NCBI GenBank assembly: GCA_900323505.1
Contig: OOIN01000003.1
Span: forward strand, 310,001-374,000
Direction: 5' to 3'
DNA length: 64,000 nt
Source: Ustilago trichophora
Lineage: Eukaryota > Basidiomycota > Ustilaginomycetes > Ustilaginales > Ustilaginaceae
Below are positions 18,372 through 28,450 of the stretch, one piece after another. Positions within the stretch are counted from its first letter, which is position 1. Each line of letters opens with the position of its first letter. The notes beneath the pieces were generated by a model. It was given only the letters and a program-made list of their open reading frames with translations. It was not told the origin of the DNA and did not search any database. The position numbers and the translations under genes are program-made.

Positions 18372-18969
18372 GCAGCCGCGTGCTCAGCTTTCATGTCAGC
18401 TCCTTCCTTGCCACAACCTCTGTTTGCGATTTTACGACCTTGAAATGTCATCTTTCTATGTCGAACTGACTGAGGATTCCAAGTCGGTTGGTGATCGAAG
18501 CGGCAAGTGGTCTCGTTTGAGCCGGCCCGAGAGATCAGCATTCGCGCTCGAGGGGACATGAGCTGCGCAGCCAAAAACTTTCATCGGCCAAGGCTCGGAC
18601 CCTTCAAAGCGGCCGCTCCACTGTCAATCATGAGATCTGCTCTCAGAACGGACCGCGTCAACTGTAAACATTGACGTCTGGACAAAATAACATGAGAGCG
18701 TGCGAGATCAGTGCTAATGAGGCCTGGTGTAGAACTGGTCGCTCTTTGGGCCAAATCGGATGCTGTTCTCCAAGGAGGTGCCGGCAGTGGTACGAATACC
18801 AGCACTGCTCAACTTCGCGGAAGAGCACCTCTTGCCCCTTGCACACAGCATCCATCTAGAAAACATATAAGCACCCTCCCTCCTCCTCCACAGCCCCGTG
18901 TTCACCCGGATACCAACCTAAGAGCACCCCCTTCTCCCTCAACTCTCCTAACCGGGATAATTACACAAT
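18372..18969. other. Intergenic: promoter of the 18970 gene
   Basis: TATA at 18861. No gene recognised. Confidence 0.5.
18861..18870 (+). promoter_or_regulatory. TATA element of the 18970 gene
   Basis: AAACATATAA followed by GCACCCTCCC, about 100 nt before the ATG. It is the same block as before 17847. Confidence 0.55.
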
Positions 18970-19612
18970 ATGAAGACCGCTTTACCGGCCATCCTCGCTG
19001 TCCTCACCCTTAGCGCTGGCGGAGCTCTTGCGGCAAACGAGGCCGTCCATTACGCCCCCGTTGGCGGTCCTCAGCCCGGAATCTGTGGTCCAGAAGGATG
19101 CTTCTACGAAGACAACCTTTACGGTCTTTCACGCAATCCTCCTGCCTTCCATGCTCTCTGTACACCTTACCCATCCTACTATTCAGCCCCGCACGATAGC
19201 AGGTCTCGGGCATGCTTTGACATTGGCACCTATCTCGAAGGCTCGCTATCCAATCCCCATCCACAGAGGCTTTATGGTTTCGTTGACGAATCTGATACCA
19301 GTAAGTAACATCCACCAATTAGCGACCTGTGTTCTATCCCAGTCCAGTGAATAGGTGCAAGAACGGAATCAAGGTTCCAGTGAGTGAATACATGCTGACA
19401 TCCTACCCATCTCAGGATTTGTACTGCTCGCCGGTCAATCGGTGACCGTGAACAACCGCGTCCACTTGGTCGTCTCGGAGCCACAACAGCCCCAGTACTG
19501 GGGAACAGGTTGCGCCGAGGTCAGACACTACGAGTTGCCTTGGTACAATCTCCAATATGTCCAAGTCTGGTGCCCCGGTCTTCAACAGCCGATCCTCATC
19601 TACAGCTCTTGA
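18970..19612 (+). CDS. Small secreted protein, group C, six cysteines
   Basis: Two exons, 18970-19300 and 19416-19612, with a 115-nt intron (GTAAGT...TCAG, phase 1). The product is 175 residues. The signal peptide is MKTALPAILAVLTLSAGGALA. An N-terminal insert holds an extra pair (ICGPEGCFYED). Then NLYGLSRNPPAFHALC, RACFDIGT and RLYGFVDESDT lead to the intron. Exon 2 opens RFVLLAGQ and has GCAEVRHY, VWCPGLQQPILI. It marks the right edge of the cluster: the next gene, at 19810, is a conserved nucleolar ATPase. Compared with 17847 the intron is retained, so the two group C copies differ in gene structure. Confidence 0.87.
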
Positions 19613-19809
19613 GAGATGCAACAACGTCACCTCAAGAGCATGGACGTCCCTACCCGCTTCCAGATTTCGGTTGGATTCAAGTATGCAGCCCTGCTGCGAC
19701 TCTGCGACGTTGGCCTGCCAGGCGATCTCACGCTTTCACAATGCCATTGTTTCATGTGGGTTCATCTTGGAGATGTATAAATTTAGATTAGAGTACAAGT
19801 ACAGACTGC

Positions 19810-22724
19810 TTAGGAAGCAGGTGTGGGAGTGTTGGCGTTCGTATCGTCACCGTCAGCATCGAACTTGCCTCCTCTTCTGTTCGACGAATTGCCGCCATCG
19901 ATAGGTACGGATCCTTGAAGCTTCTGCCTGAGCGACAAGTACTTGCGACGCTGCTGAGCCGATACCGAAGGCTGAATCTTTGAAAGCGCTGCAACAAAAT
20001 GCGAATGCATGACGATCACTTTAACCCCTTCATCCTCACCCTTCTTACCCTTGCCCTTCTTTGGCTGTGGAACCGTAAACGCGGGTTGAGAGTTGTGGAA
20101 CAGAATCGTCTCCCTGAGTGCCAATACGGCAGCTTCACGTACAAGCGCGGCCAAATCGGCACCGGAGAAGCCTTCGAGCTTGGCATCGTAGGCAATAGAC
20201 TGCAGATCGACTTCGTCACTGAGCGGGGTCTTGGAGGTGATGGTTCTGAGGATCTCCAAACGCTCGTCGGATTTGGGAAGGTCGACGTAGAGAAGCTTGT
20301 CGAGACGGCCTGGTCGACACATGGCAGGGTCGATCATGTCTGGTCGATTGGTGGCGGCAATGACGTACGTCTGAACGCGTGATTCTAGACCGTCGAGCTC
20401 GGTTAGTAAGGTGTTGACCACTCTGCTTGAGCTCTCGGACAAGGAGTCATCTCTGCGAGGTACCAGTGCATCGAGCTCGTCGAAAAAGATGACGCAAGGT
20501 GAGGATGTGCGGGCACGTGCAAAGACCTGGCGGACGGCCTTTTCGGATTCACCGACGTACTTGTTGAGCAGCTCGGGTCCTTTAACAGAGATGAAATTGG
20601 CGCGCGACTCGTTGGCGACAGCTTTGGCGAGAAGAGTCTTACCACAACCGGGTGGTCCCCAGAGGAGGACACCGGAGGAAGCAGAGACACCGACGGATCG
20701 GAAAAGCTCGGGACGCTTGATGGGCTCGACGATCGCCATGGACAACTCATCGCGGGTCGAGTGAAGGGCACCAACATCAGCCCAAGACACATCGGGGACG
20801 GTAGCGAAGCCTTCTCGCTTTGAAGAGGGCTGCACCGATGGTAGCGCGACAAGGAAGTCGGCGTTGGTGATGGCGAGTGGTGCCAGCTGCGCATCTGTGA
20901 GTGGAGAAGGGTGATTTTTTAGGAAGGCGGCGATGGAGGAGTCGCGAATGTGCTCGGGAAGGGCCTCGAAGAAGGTGTCCGATGGGCGGACGTTGGATGC
21001 CGTAGCAGGTATCGGTACTGGAGTTTGCGTGCCGTCGCCAGCAGCCGTTGCTGGAGTGGCAGCTCCGGTAGAAGGACCAGGAGAGTCGATGCCAACGTCC
21101 GCTGCTGCAACAGCCGCAACCGGGACAGTCTGAGCAGAGTCGGCCGTCTCCTGTGGCAAAGCTGCAGCTGGCATGTCCGAATCGCCCATCTCGACATCCC
21201 CCGATGCTGCATCAGCTGAACTAGCATCTTGCTGAGCCTCGTTGGCGTGAAGACCAATCGCTTGAGAGATGCGCTCCGCCGACAAGCTGGATGGAAGCGA
21301 GGAGTCCTGTCCGCTCAGCTGCTGGAAAATGCGCTTCACCGCAATGATACCCGCCGCCGAAGTCAGAGCAGTAAGATCGGCACCGACGTATCCTGGTGTA
21401 GCCTTGGCCAAGGCGCGGAAGTCAAAGTCGCCGGCTAGTCGAAGCTTCTGTGCAAGAACTCGCAAGATTCTACGATCGATGATAGAGACAAGAGGTGGAA
21501 TGAAAGGTCAGCTCTTGTATCTTCATATCAGCGCACAAGGTGCAGTTCAGCAGGTGTCTGCTGCTGGGGACAAAGTTGTGAGATCAGGGACTTGAATGGG
21601 AGGCCCGAAGGCCAAAACGCACAGAACGGCCCATTGCCGCTAGCGTACTGTGTATGTTCTGCATCATGCGAGTCACAACTTGTCCGCAGCAGAAACGCTG
21701 CTTGAAGCAGGAGAGGAGAGAGAGATACTTACTGTTCACGTCCGTCTTCGTCTGGAACACCCATTGCGATTTCGTGGTCGAAGCGTCCTGCACGTCTCAA
21801 CGCTGGGTCGAGACTGTCGGGTCGATTTGTTGCGCCGATAATCATGACTGGCTTTCCGTCAGTCTTTTCCCAGCTGAGGTCGTCAAGCGAGGTGAGAAGC
21901 TGAGCGACGATACGTCTCTCCATCTCGCGTTGTGCGGTCTCTCGCTTTGGTGTGATGGCGTCGATCTCGTCAATGAAGAGAATGCACGGAGCGATGGAAG
22001 CGGCCTCGTCAAAGGTGTCTCGGATCGTCTTTTCCGACTCTCCTGACGTTCCGGAGACGACCGAAGGAGCCGAGATGGAGAGGAAGGGAACGCCAAGTTC
22101 ACCAGCAACGGCGCCAGCAAGCATGGTCTTACCACATCCTGGGGGACCGTGCAAGAGAACACCTCTTGGTGGCTTGACACCGGTGTGAGCGTAGATCTCT
22201 GGATGGCAGAGAGGCATAGCAATGAGCTCGAGGATCTTTTCGATAGCATGCGAGATGCCGCCGAGATCGGCGAGACGGGTGGCTGGAGGGGTATATTTCT
22301 CGGCAGTGTTCATGAGCTTGGAGATGAGGCCTTTTGGTCGCTTAGAGGAAGATGATCCCGTGGAGGAGCCAGCAGCACCGCTGCCATCAATGCGAGAGGA
22401 GCGAGACTTGCGCTTAACTGGCGAAGAGGTGGAAGCAACCAGGGCAGGATTGGGCGAGCCCTGTCGTGTCCTTGGCGCCGAGCCACTTGCTACCGGAGAA
22501 GCAGCGGCATTTGCGTCGCCGTGTTCTGCAGTGGCATCTCCAGTCTGTTGCGCCTGTGCTTGTTGCTGCCTAGCGAGAGCGGCGGCGGCTGCTGATCCGG
22601 GGGGAGGTGGAACGGGTATATTGGATGCAGCTGAGGAGGTTGAGGGTGAGGAAGGAGGAAGGGGGCTATTGAGGGATATTTTGTTGCGCTGGTTGGCCCA
22701 GGCGCCAGTGATGGAGCGGTTCAT
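19810..22724 (-). CDS. RIX7: Rix7/NVL-type AAA ATPase, 60S ribosome maturation
   Basis: Minus strand: exon 1 22724-21733, exon 2 21469-19810, and a 263-nt intron (GTAAGT...GTAG, phase 2). The product is 883 residues. It has two AAA modules. D1 has Walker A GPPGCGKT near residue 193 and Walker B LFIDEID near 247. D2 has [17 protein letters not shown] near 600 and [14 protein letters not shown] near 657. The signature around D2 (W-x-[16 protein letters not shown]) fits Rix7/NVL, the nucleolar/nuclear ATPase that strips factors from pre-60S particles, rather than Cdc48. The stretch before D1 (about 150 residues) is Ser/Ala/Gln-rich and lacks an obvious folded N-domain. The first ATG is at 22724; the frame opens slightly earlier without one. 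An unrecognised upstream exon is possible. Confidence 0.9.
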
Positions 22725-23128
22725 GTTGACAAGAGACACATCAGAGAGACCAGCTCCAACCGATCACCAGCAGAAATGGTGTGCCCGTTTGTCGTACAAA
22801 AGCAAAGGATGTTGGTGAGAAAGGAAGGAAGAAAAGGAGAAACAAACAAAAGATTTCGCACGTCCTTCTTCAATTTTTCTTCGCCTGCGGACCAAAAGAA
22901 TTTTTTGAGCTTTTTTTTTGTTTTTTCTTTTTCCTCCTTGGCGGCATCGCGTGGAGGAAGCTCACAATCCCGGCCGGGAAACGCTTCCTGAAACAGCCTA
23001 TTTACCACTCTGCAATGCACACTTGACACTTCATACGAAAGGGCGCCATTGCCATGTCATCATCGGTACAGATATAGGAGTAGATGATCATTAAATGATA
23101 CAGTGTGTTGTGATGACAATAAGAGCTA
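22725..23128. other. Intergenic between Rix7 and REEP genes
   Basis: Contains T-rich tracts (near 22910-22935). It serves as the 5' region of the Rix7 gene and the 3' region of the next gene. No separate gene seen. Confidence 0.5.
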
Positions 23129-25174
23129 TCAACCAGATAGGTTTTGTTTGGTGCGGCTACGCGTGAGCCGTTGCGGTGGCTCTGATGTTTCAGCGACTTC
23201 GACGGACTCGCTGCGAGCTTTGCTTGTGGAAGAGGTTTTCTTGGCCGTTGTTCGCTGGGCGGTAGACTTTGAAGAAATAGCGGTAGATTTGCTCGTGGCA
23301 GAAGCTGCTTTCTTTCGCGGTGAGCTCGTGACCCTTCTTGGTGGGATCTGATCAACAGCCATCGAGGTTGTGTTCTCCTTTGTGCGTGCGCCATCGAGTT
23401 CCGAGACAACCACCTGTTTCGCTGCACGTTGCATACCGTTCGCTGCTACCGCTTTCCTCCGCGGAACAGCCTTCTCTACTGTGGTGGCAGCTGGCCAAGT
23501 ATCAGCGGTTTGTTTCGCCTTGGCTCGGGCCCTCGCTGTAGCATTACCCGGAGCTATCTTGCTAGCTGTAGCTTTGCCGGCTGCAGGTTTTGCGCGTTTT
23601 CTTGGTGACCTTGATGCTGATTTTGGTTGTCCTGCTTCGTCTGCCCCTTCCTCATTGTCCACAGCGGATCGGCTGCGTTTCTTGCTGCTTGAGCTCATCG
23701 ATGCTTTGGCTCCCGCCTGAGCCAAAATCGTCGTGGCTTTGCCCCTGAGTGACCGCGATGAAGACACTTTTATAATACTCGCTGCTCCGTTCGGCGGAGG
23801 CACGATCCGAGTATCATGCGCCGAAGGAACTTTGTCGTGGGTCAAGGTACTGCTCGCAGCGCCAGCATTGACTCCAACAACGCCAGATGGATTCGCGGGT
23901 GTGGCCGATTGAGAGGAGAGTGACAGTGGGGCCATCTGCGCTGTGAGGGGAACTCTCGATTGCGCCTGGAACGGATTACCGCTGATGAAGGCGGACGCTT
24001 GCGGCGCTGCAAATGAGAAGGAGAACCCACCAGGAAAACGCGGCGTTGGCGATATCAGTGAAGATCCCCCAGATCGCTGCGGTGTTTGTCCTGGAATGAA
24101 TGCGTAGTTGCGAAGACCTGTGGGCGGTGTCGGAGGTGGGCCGAGATCAATTGGCTTTCTCGTGGACGGGCTGGCTTGAGGGGTCCCTAAGCTGGACTCG
24201 GATGGCTCGGCCTTTACGGTCGCTGATCTAATGCCGCCGTTGGACCTGGTGGGAGTTGCTACGGTAGATGCAGCAGCACCATTCGATGCTGGAGGAGAAG
24301 GTCCCGCAGACGTGCTTGTTGCTGGTGGTGGAAGCGTGTCGAAAGCGTGTCGTGGCACTGGAAGCTCTTGTAGCACCCGACGTGTGGCGGCAAGGTTGCT
24401 CTGTGACGCCTTTTTGACCGGTCCCTGGGTTGGTCTCAGTGTGTTGGCGCGGGGCTGAAGCTGTGGAGCAGCATATGGTATAGATGTGACAGATGATGGG
24501 GAGGCCTTGATGGCTTCAGATGGTGGTGGTGGAGGCATCTTTGTCGTTCTCCCTCCGGTCGGGGCTGTCGATGAGGGCTTTGCAGGAGCATCTGCATTTT
24601 CGGAAGAGGTAGATACTCTGGTCGATGCTGCTTTCGTCACCACTGGCTCTACAGGCCTTGGAGCCGTCGAAGTGATAACTCGGATGAATGTTGCGCAACG
24701 GTCGGTGAAGGGTGCCACGAGCGTGGCGATCCAGCCGAACAGCGCCAGCGTGAGCCCAACAAGGCCGTCGATGATGGATTCGTATGGTTTGATCAAGGGA
24801 GCTAGGAAGCGGTAGACCAGGATGGATGCGCCATAGCTTCTGGTGAACAGCATCCAGATGAGGAATAGGGTCTTGAATGAGTCGTAGAAGGGCACAAACC
24901 AAGCGATGGTGCGGTCGCATACAGGCTCGATCTTGTGAAAGAGATTCCATACAAGCACCGTGGTAAGGGCTGACTTGACCGCTGCTTTGCGCTTGGAGGT
25001 TCCTACACGTCTGCGTGTCGTTGTTTGCTTTGTCCCATCCTCGGCGTTGCGAATCAGCACTTGTCGCTCGTTGCGTCCAATTTCGTCGAGCTTGACCGTG
25101 TCCAGGGCATCGTAGGTATCACGAAGATCCAGGAGAAGTATAGAAGCTTTGAGCAGAAGATTGATGAGACCCAT
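23129..25174 (-). CDS. REEP-like TB2/DP1/HVA22 ER-shaping protein with long tail
   Basis: Single exon, 681 residues. Residues about 68-160 contain the TB2/DP1/HVA22 pattern: WFVPFYDSFKTLFLIWM, then YGASILVYRFLAPLIKPYE, then a further hydrophobic hairpin. Proteins of this family (REEP, Yop1) insert hairpins in the endoplasmic reticulum and curve tubules. The remaining 500 residues are Pro/Ser/Ala-rich and become strongly basic at the end (SPRKRAKPAAGK, SPRKKAASATSK). This recalls the microtubule-binding tails of the REEP1-4 type, but could equally be a DNA- or RNA-binding tail. The short hydrophobic start (MGLINLLLKASILLL) supports the chosen ATG. The function is assigned from the domain only. 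Confidence 0.75.
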   Translation of the reverse strand: MGLINLLLKASILLLDLRDTYDALDTVKLDEIGRNERQVLIRNAEDGTKQTTTRRRVGTSKRKAAVKSALTTVLVWNLFHKIEPVCDRTIAWFVPFYDSFKTLFLIWMLFTRSYGASILVYRFLAPLIKPYESIIDGLVGLTLALFGWIATLVAPFTDRCATFIRVITSTAPRPVEPVVTKAASTRVSTSSENADAPAKPSSTAPTGGRTTKMPPPPPSEAIKASPSSVTSIPYAAPQLQPRANTLRPTQGPVKKASQSNLAATRRVLQELPVPRHAFDTLPPPATSTSAGPSPPASNGAAASTVATPTRSNGGIRSATVKAEPSESSLGTPQASPSTRKPIDLGPPPTPPTGLRNYAFIPGQTPQRSGGSSLISPTPRFPGGFSFSFAAPQASAFISGNPFQAQSRVPLTAQMAPLSLSSQSATPANPSGVVGVNAGAASSTLTHDKVPSAHDTRIVPPPNGAASIIKVSSSRSLRGKATTILAQAGAKASMSSSSKKRSRSAVDNEEGADEAGQPKSASRSPRKRAKPAAGKATASKIAPGNATARARAKAKQTADTWPAATTVEKAVPRRKAVAANGMQRAAKQVVVSELDGARTKENTTSMAVDQIPPRRVTSSPRKKAASATSKSTAISSKSTAQRTTAKKTSSTSKARSESVEVAETSEPPQRLTRSRTKQNLSG

Positions 25175-25587
25175 CCTGGGCGATGATAGCTGTCAAAGCT
25201 GACGTTTTGCGTGTTGATGCGCCTACCAGTCTTTACCGACTGAGCCTCCTCCGCCTCTTCTCACCCAGGCCTACAACGCGAGCTCAAAGTGGCCCGGAAG
25301 GCTTCTAAGCATGCAAGAGGTTCGCCTTTTGACCAGTCAGATCAATTGCCGTGTACTGGCGAGTTACTATAGCCAGTCATGACTATCGAAACTGGTTACC
25401 AGGATTGCTCGTAGTTTGTCGTATGGTTTTTCATAACAAAGATGAAGTTCGGGTGTTGGTGTTGTGTTGTTCTCCACACCTTTCTTACCCGAGTCCCGTG
25501 TCGAGAACAAAGTTCACGTTTCGATTCTGAGCGCTCAGGAGTTTGTAGTTATATATATTCTAACTAAACTGGGACAGACATGAAACA
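25175..25587. other. Intergenic upstream of the REEP gene and tRNA
   Basis: Presumed promoter of the minus-strand REEP gene. Nothing else recognised. Confidence 0.45.
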
Positions 25588-25661
25588 GGCTCCTTAGCTC
25601 AGTTGGTTAGAGCGTAGCACTGTTAATGCTGAGGTCGGCGGTTCGAGCCCGCCAGGGGTCG
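25588..25661 (+). tRNA. tRNA-Asn (GUU)
   Basis: 74 nt, starting GGCTCCTTAGCTCAGTTGGT. Acceptor arms GGCTCCT and AGGGGTC pair with two G-T wobbles. The anticodon loop is CTGTTAA (GUU, Asn), and the T arm GGCGGTTCGAGCCCGCC is intact. There is no intron. A T7 run shortly after the 3' end would end RNA polymerase III. It is identical to the copy at 61478. Confidence 0.95.
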
Positions 25662-26778
25662 CAATTCTTCTTTTTTTGCCCTCAATTTCTACTCCCCTTT
25701 TTTTTCCCCGAGTTTTGGTAAAACTCGTTTTTTATGAGCACGCTATCATAAACGGGGTTCCATGTTTCGAGTTGATGTGATTGGTGACTGTCGACTTCAA
25801 AATGGACCGATGTGAAAGCAAGTCTATGACGCAGAATCAAGCGTGCGCTTGATGTCGATAACGCCGCAGCGTCGTCGGCAGGCCAAGCACGATAGGAGGT
25901 GGTGGTTGCTCAGTTCGAGACGATGTGCAAGCGAAGGGATCCGCGCTTTCCGAGGAAATCTGTGACGTGGTTCGGCTATTTGCAATCAACTCTCACGCTG
26001 AACGGGCGAAGCTGATAGGGAAGCCACCACAGTCATTCGACCGTCTTTTGGAGGACAAGGATTACGCCTTCTGCTCCACGTAATGCACCAGGCCGACAAT
26101 ACGGAGCATAGCCTCGGCGTGCTTCTAAGATTCACCACGCGAAGAGGACGGCTAAATACTGCTTGTGGGTTACTGCGAAGAGTGTGCGGGGGAGAGACCA
26201 GGACTTGAACATTTGTAATACGCGGGGCACAGCTGGTCGCCTCGTCCTCTCTCTCCAAGATGCAAACAATGTTTTTGAGGAGCCGACCGCCACAAAAGGA
26301 TTTCACGGCCCAAGCCTTGCCAGAGTCGGAAGAGAAGGGCAGGCCAACACGCTGCCAGTTTCACGCACTTTTTCGTTGTTGTTATTGTTGCCTTTTTCAA
26401 ATCCTCAAGGTTCAACTTCACTCTGGCAAATACAAATTACACATATACTGTATATGCAAAATTGCGTCTGGTTCACGCGCAAGTCCTTGAGAAAAGAGCC
26501 ATTTTCGGAATTTCATTTTCCCCAACACCGCACGACACAGCGCTTCCACATTGGTCAAGCCAAAAGTGCGTGTGCGTAAGGGCGGTTCCTGTGTGGTGTG
26601 CGTGCGTTTCCTTCTTGGTGCCGCTGTTGCGGAAGAGCCGACATTCGGTATCACGTTGATTGTCCGTCCATTCAAACCGATCTTCGTTTCTTTTCTATCC
26701 TTCTCACTATCTCATCTTTCCGCCACATCATCTCCATCTGACGAGTAGATCCCATCACAAAACTACACATCCGCCAAA
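25662..26778. other. Intergenic, 1.1 kb
   Basis: Between tRNA-Asn and the cytochrome b5 gene. The right part, C/T-rich with CCATTC and TCATCT tracts, is a typical fungal 5' region. No gene recognised. Confidence 0.45.
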
Positions 26779-28028
26779 ATGTCCGAGTCCAAGAAGATCA
26801 CCATGGAGGAGCTCAAGCAGCACAGCTCCCACGAGGACCTCTGGCTCCTCATCGATGGCAAGGGTGCGTTTCCATTCAATTCGAGCCTAGCACGGGTGTT
26901 CAAAGCGACTGATGGTCGCTACCCTCACTATGCCGTAAGGTACGATACTAAACCCGTGAATTGCAAAGTCAACTGACATCGTTTCTTCGCTCCTGTCTCT
27001 TTTGGACGACCTTTACTTTTTTTGCGGATGATTAGTCTACAACGTCAGCAAGTTCCTTGACGAGGTACGTATCTCGACCTCTGAAGATCGCTACGGCCGC
27101 AAATCTGTGCTTACGCCGTCCAGCTTGGAAGGACTTGGCGAGCTGGTTCCATCGTGCTTCAGCGTCGAGTGTTCTCCGACTGCTTGCAATTTTGGCAAAA
27201 GTGCTGACGTCTCACTCTTCTATCTCTCTCCGCTCTCTGCACGAACCCACGCTTTTGCTCGTTCTGGCCCACTCAAACTCGCATCGAACAACGCTTATCT
27301 CGCATCCGCACCGCTCACGACAATCATCGATGGCACCACGTAAAATCTTGGATCGGCTCTTCAACGTGCCTTTGAATGACAATAGCACCCGGGTGGTGAC
27401 GAGGTTCTTGTCACCGAGGCCGGCAAGGACGCCACCGAGGCTTTCGAGGATGTCGGACACTCCGAGGACGCTCGTGCGCTCCTTGGCCCCATGCTCGTCG
27501 GTGAGCTCGAGGGTGGCGTAAGTATCGACTCGCCCAACATTTGGCACTCATCCGACCCTTATCGCATTGCCTCGCTTCACTTCTACACAGCTGTTGCATC
27601 ATCTTGCGCAGAACTGCTCAGCTGGAGGCTCTGTTACAAAGGTCGCATTGTGCTGCCCTCGTTCGTAGTAGGGAAATTGTGAAGACTGACGGCTCAATCC
27701 TTCCCCTCGTTTCACCAACAGTCGCAGAAGATCAAGACCACCAGCGGTGCCGTTACCAACGAGAACAACACCAACGTCAACAGCCAGTGAGTATAAGCCT
27801 ACTTGTCAACACCGACAACCAAATGCAGATTTGCTGAAAATCTGGTCCAGCAGGGCAGACAGAGGCATCTGTACGATCCGAAAGCGAGCTACGAGTGTTC
27901 GGGACAGCAATGCTGACAATTTTGCTTTCATTCTGCTCTTCTTCTTGTTTGGCACCAACAGCCCCTTCTTCATGTTCATTCCCCTCATGCTCCTTGGTGC
28001 TTACCTTGCATACAAGTACGTCTCCTAG
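26779..28028 (+). CDS. Cytochrome b5, tail-anchored
   Basis: Five exons read from splice sites and homology: 26779-26863, 27036-27064, 27386-27517, 27722-27786, 27962-28028. The product is about 125 residues. The heme-binding fold is clear: [15 protein letters not shown] (axial His in HPGG) and [11 protein letters not shown] (second axial His). A short polar linker ([13 protein letters not shown]) leads to a C-terminal membrane anchor ([17 protein letters not shown]). This is the ER cytochrome b5 that passes electrons to desaturases and sterol enzymes. Exon 2 is only 29 nt. Five exons make it by far the most intron-dense gene of the window. The frame adds up exactly across all four introns. 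Confidence 0.9.
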
Positions 28029-28450
28029 ACGAGCTTTCTCTTTTTTTCATTTGTACACCAACATACTCTCTGTCTCGGTAAAAACGTAATTTTGCTTTCG
28101 TCTGGATGTTCATGCGGAGTGAAGCAAGCTGTGTTGATCGACTACGAGTGTGACCTTTGATATAAGAAAGCTCTTGCTGCGCCGAGGCAAGACCGTCCTG
28201 AAAACTGCGACAAAGGGCATGCGACTTTGGACCCGCGTCCTGAAGCGAACAAGACACTGCAGGCAAGTGGAGGATTTTGAGTGAGAGCACGGACGTGCCG
28301 CGTATTTTTTTTTTGGCTGAGTTTCGGCTTCTTCTCGTTACTCTGCAAGCATCAACCCACCACCATTTCTCGACAGTCGATCTGATCCACATGCTTTAAG
28401 CCCCGTGGTCCATATTTTGTGATCATGGTGCATCGGAAGATCAAGGTATC
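28029..28450. other. Intergenic
   Basis: 3' region of cytochrome b5 and 5' region of the polymerase gene; a T9 run near 28310. No gene seen. Confidence 0.45.

Noticed and set aside
21842..22249. Long antisense and shifted frames over Rix7, Sec18 and Axl2 genes
   Set aside because: They are shadows of conserved coding sequence with Arg/Ser-rich or Leu-rich chance composition and no family pattern.
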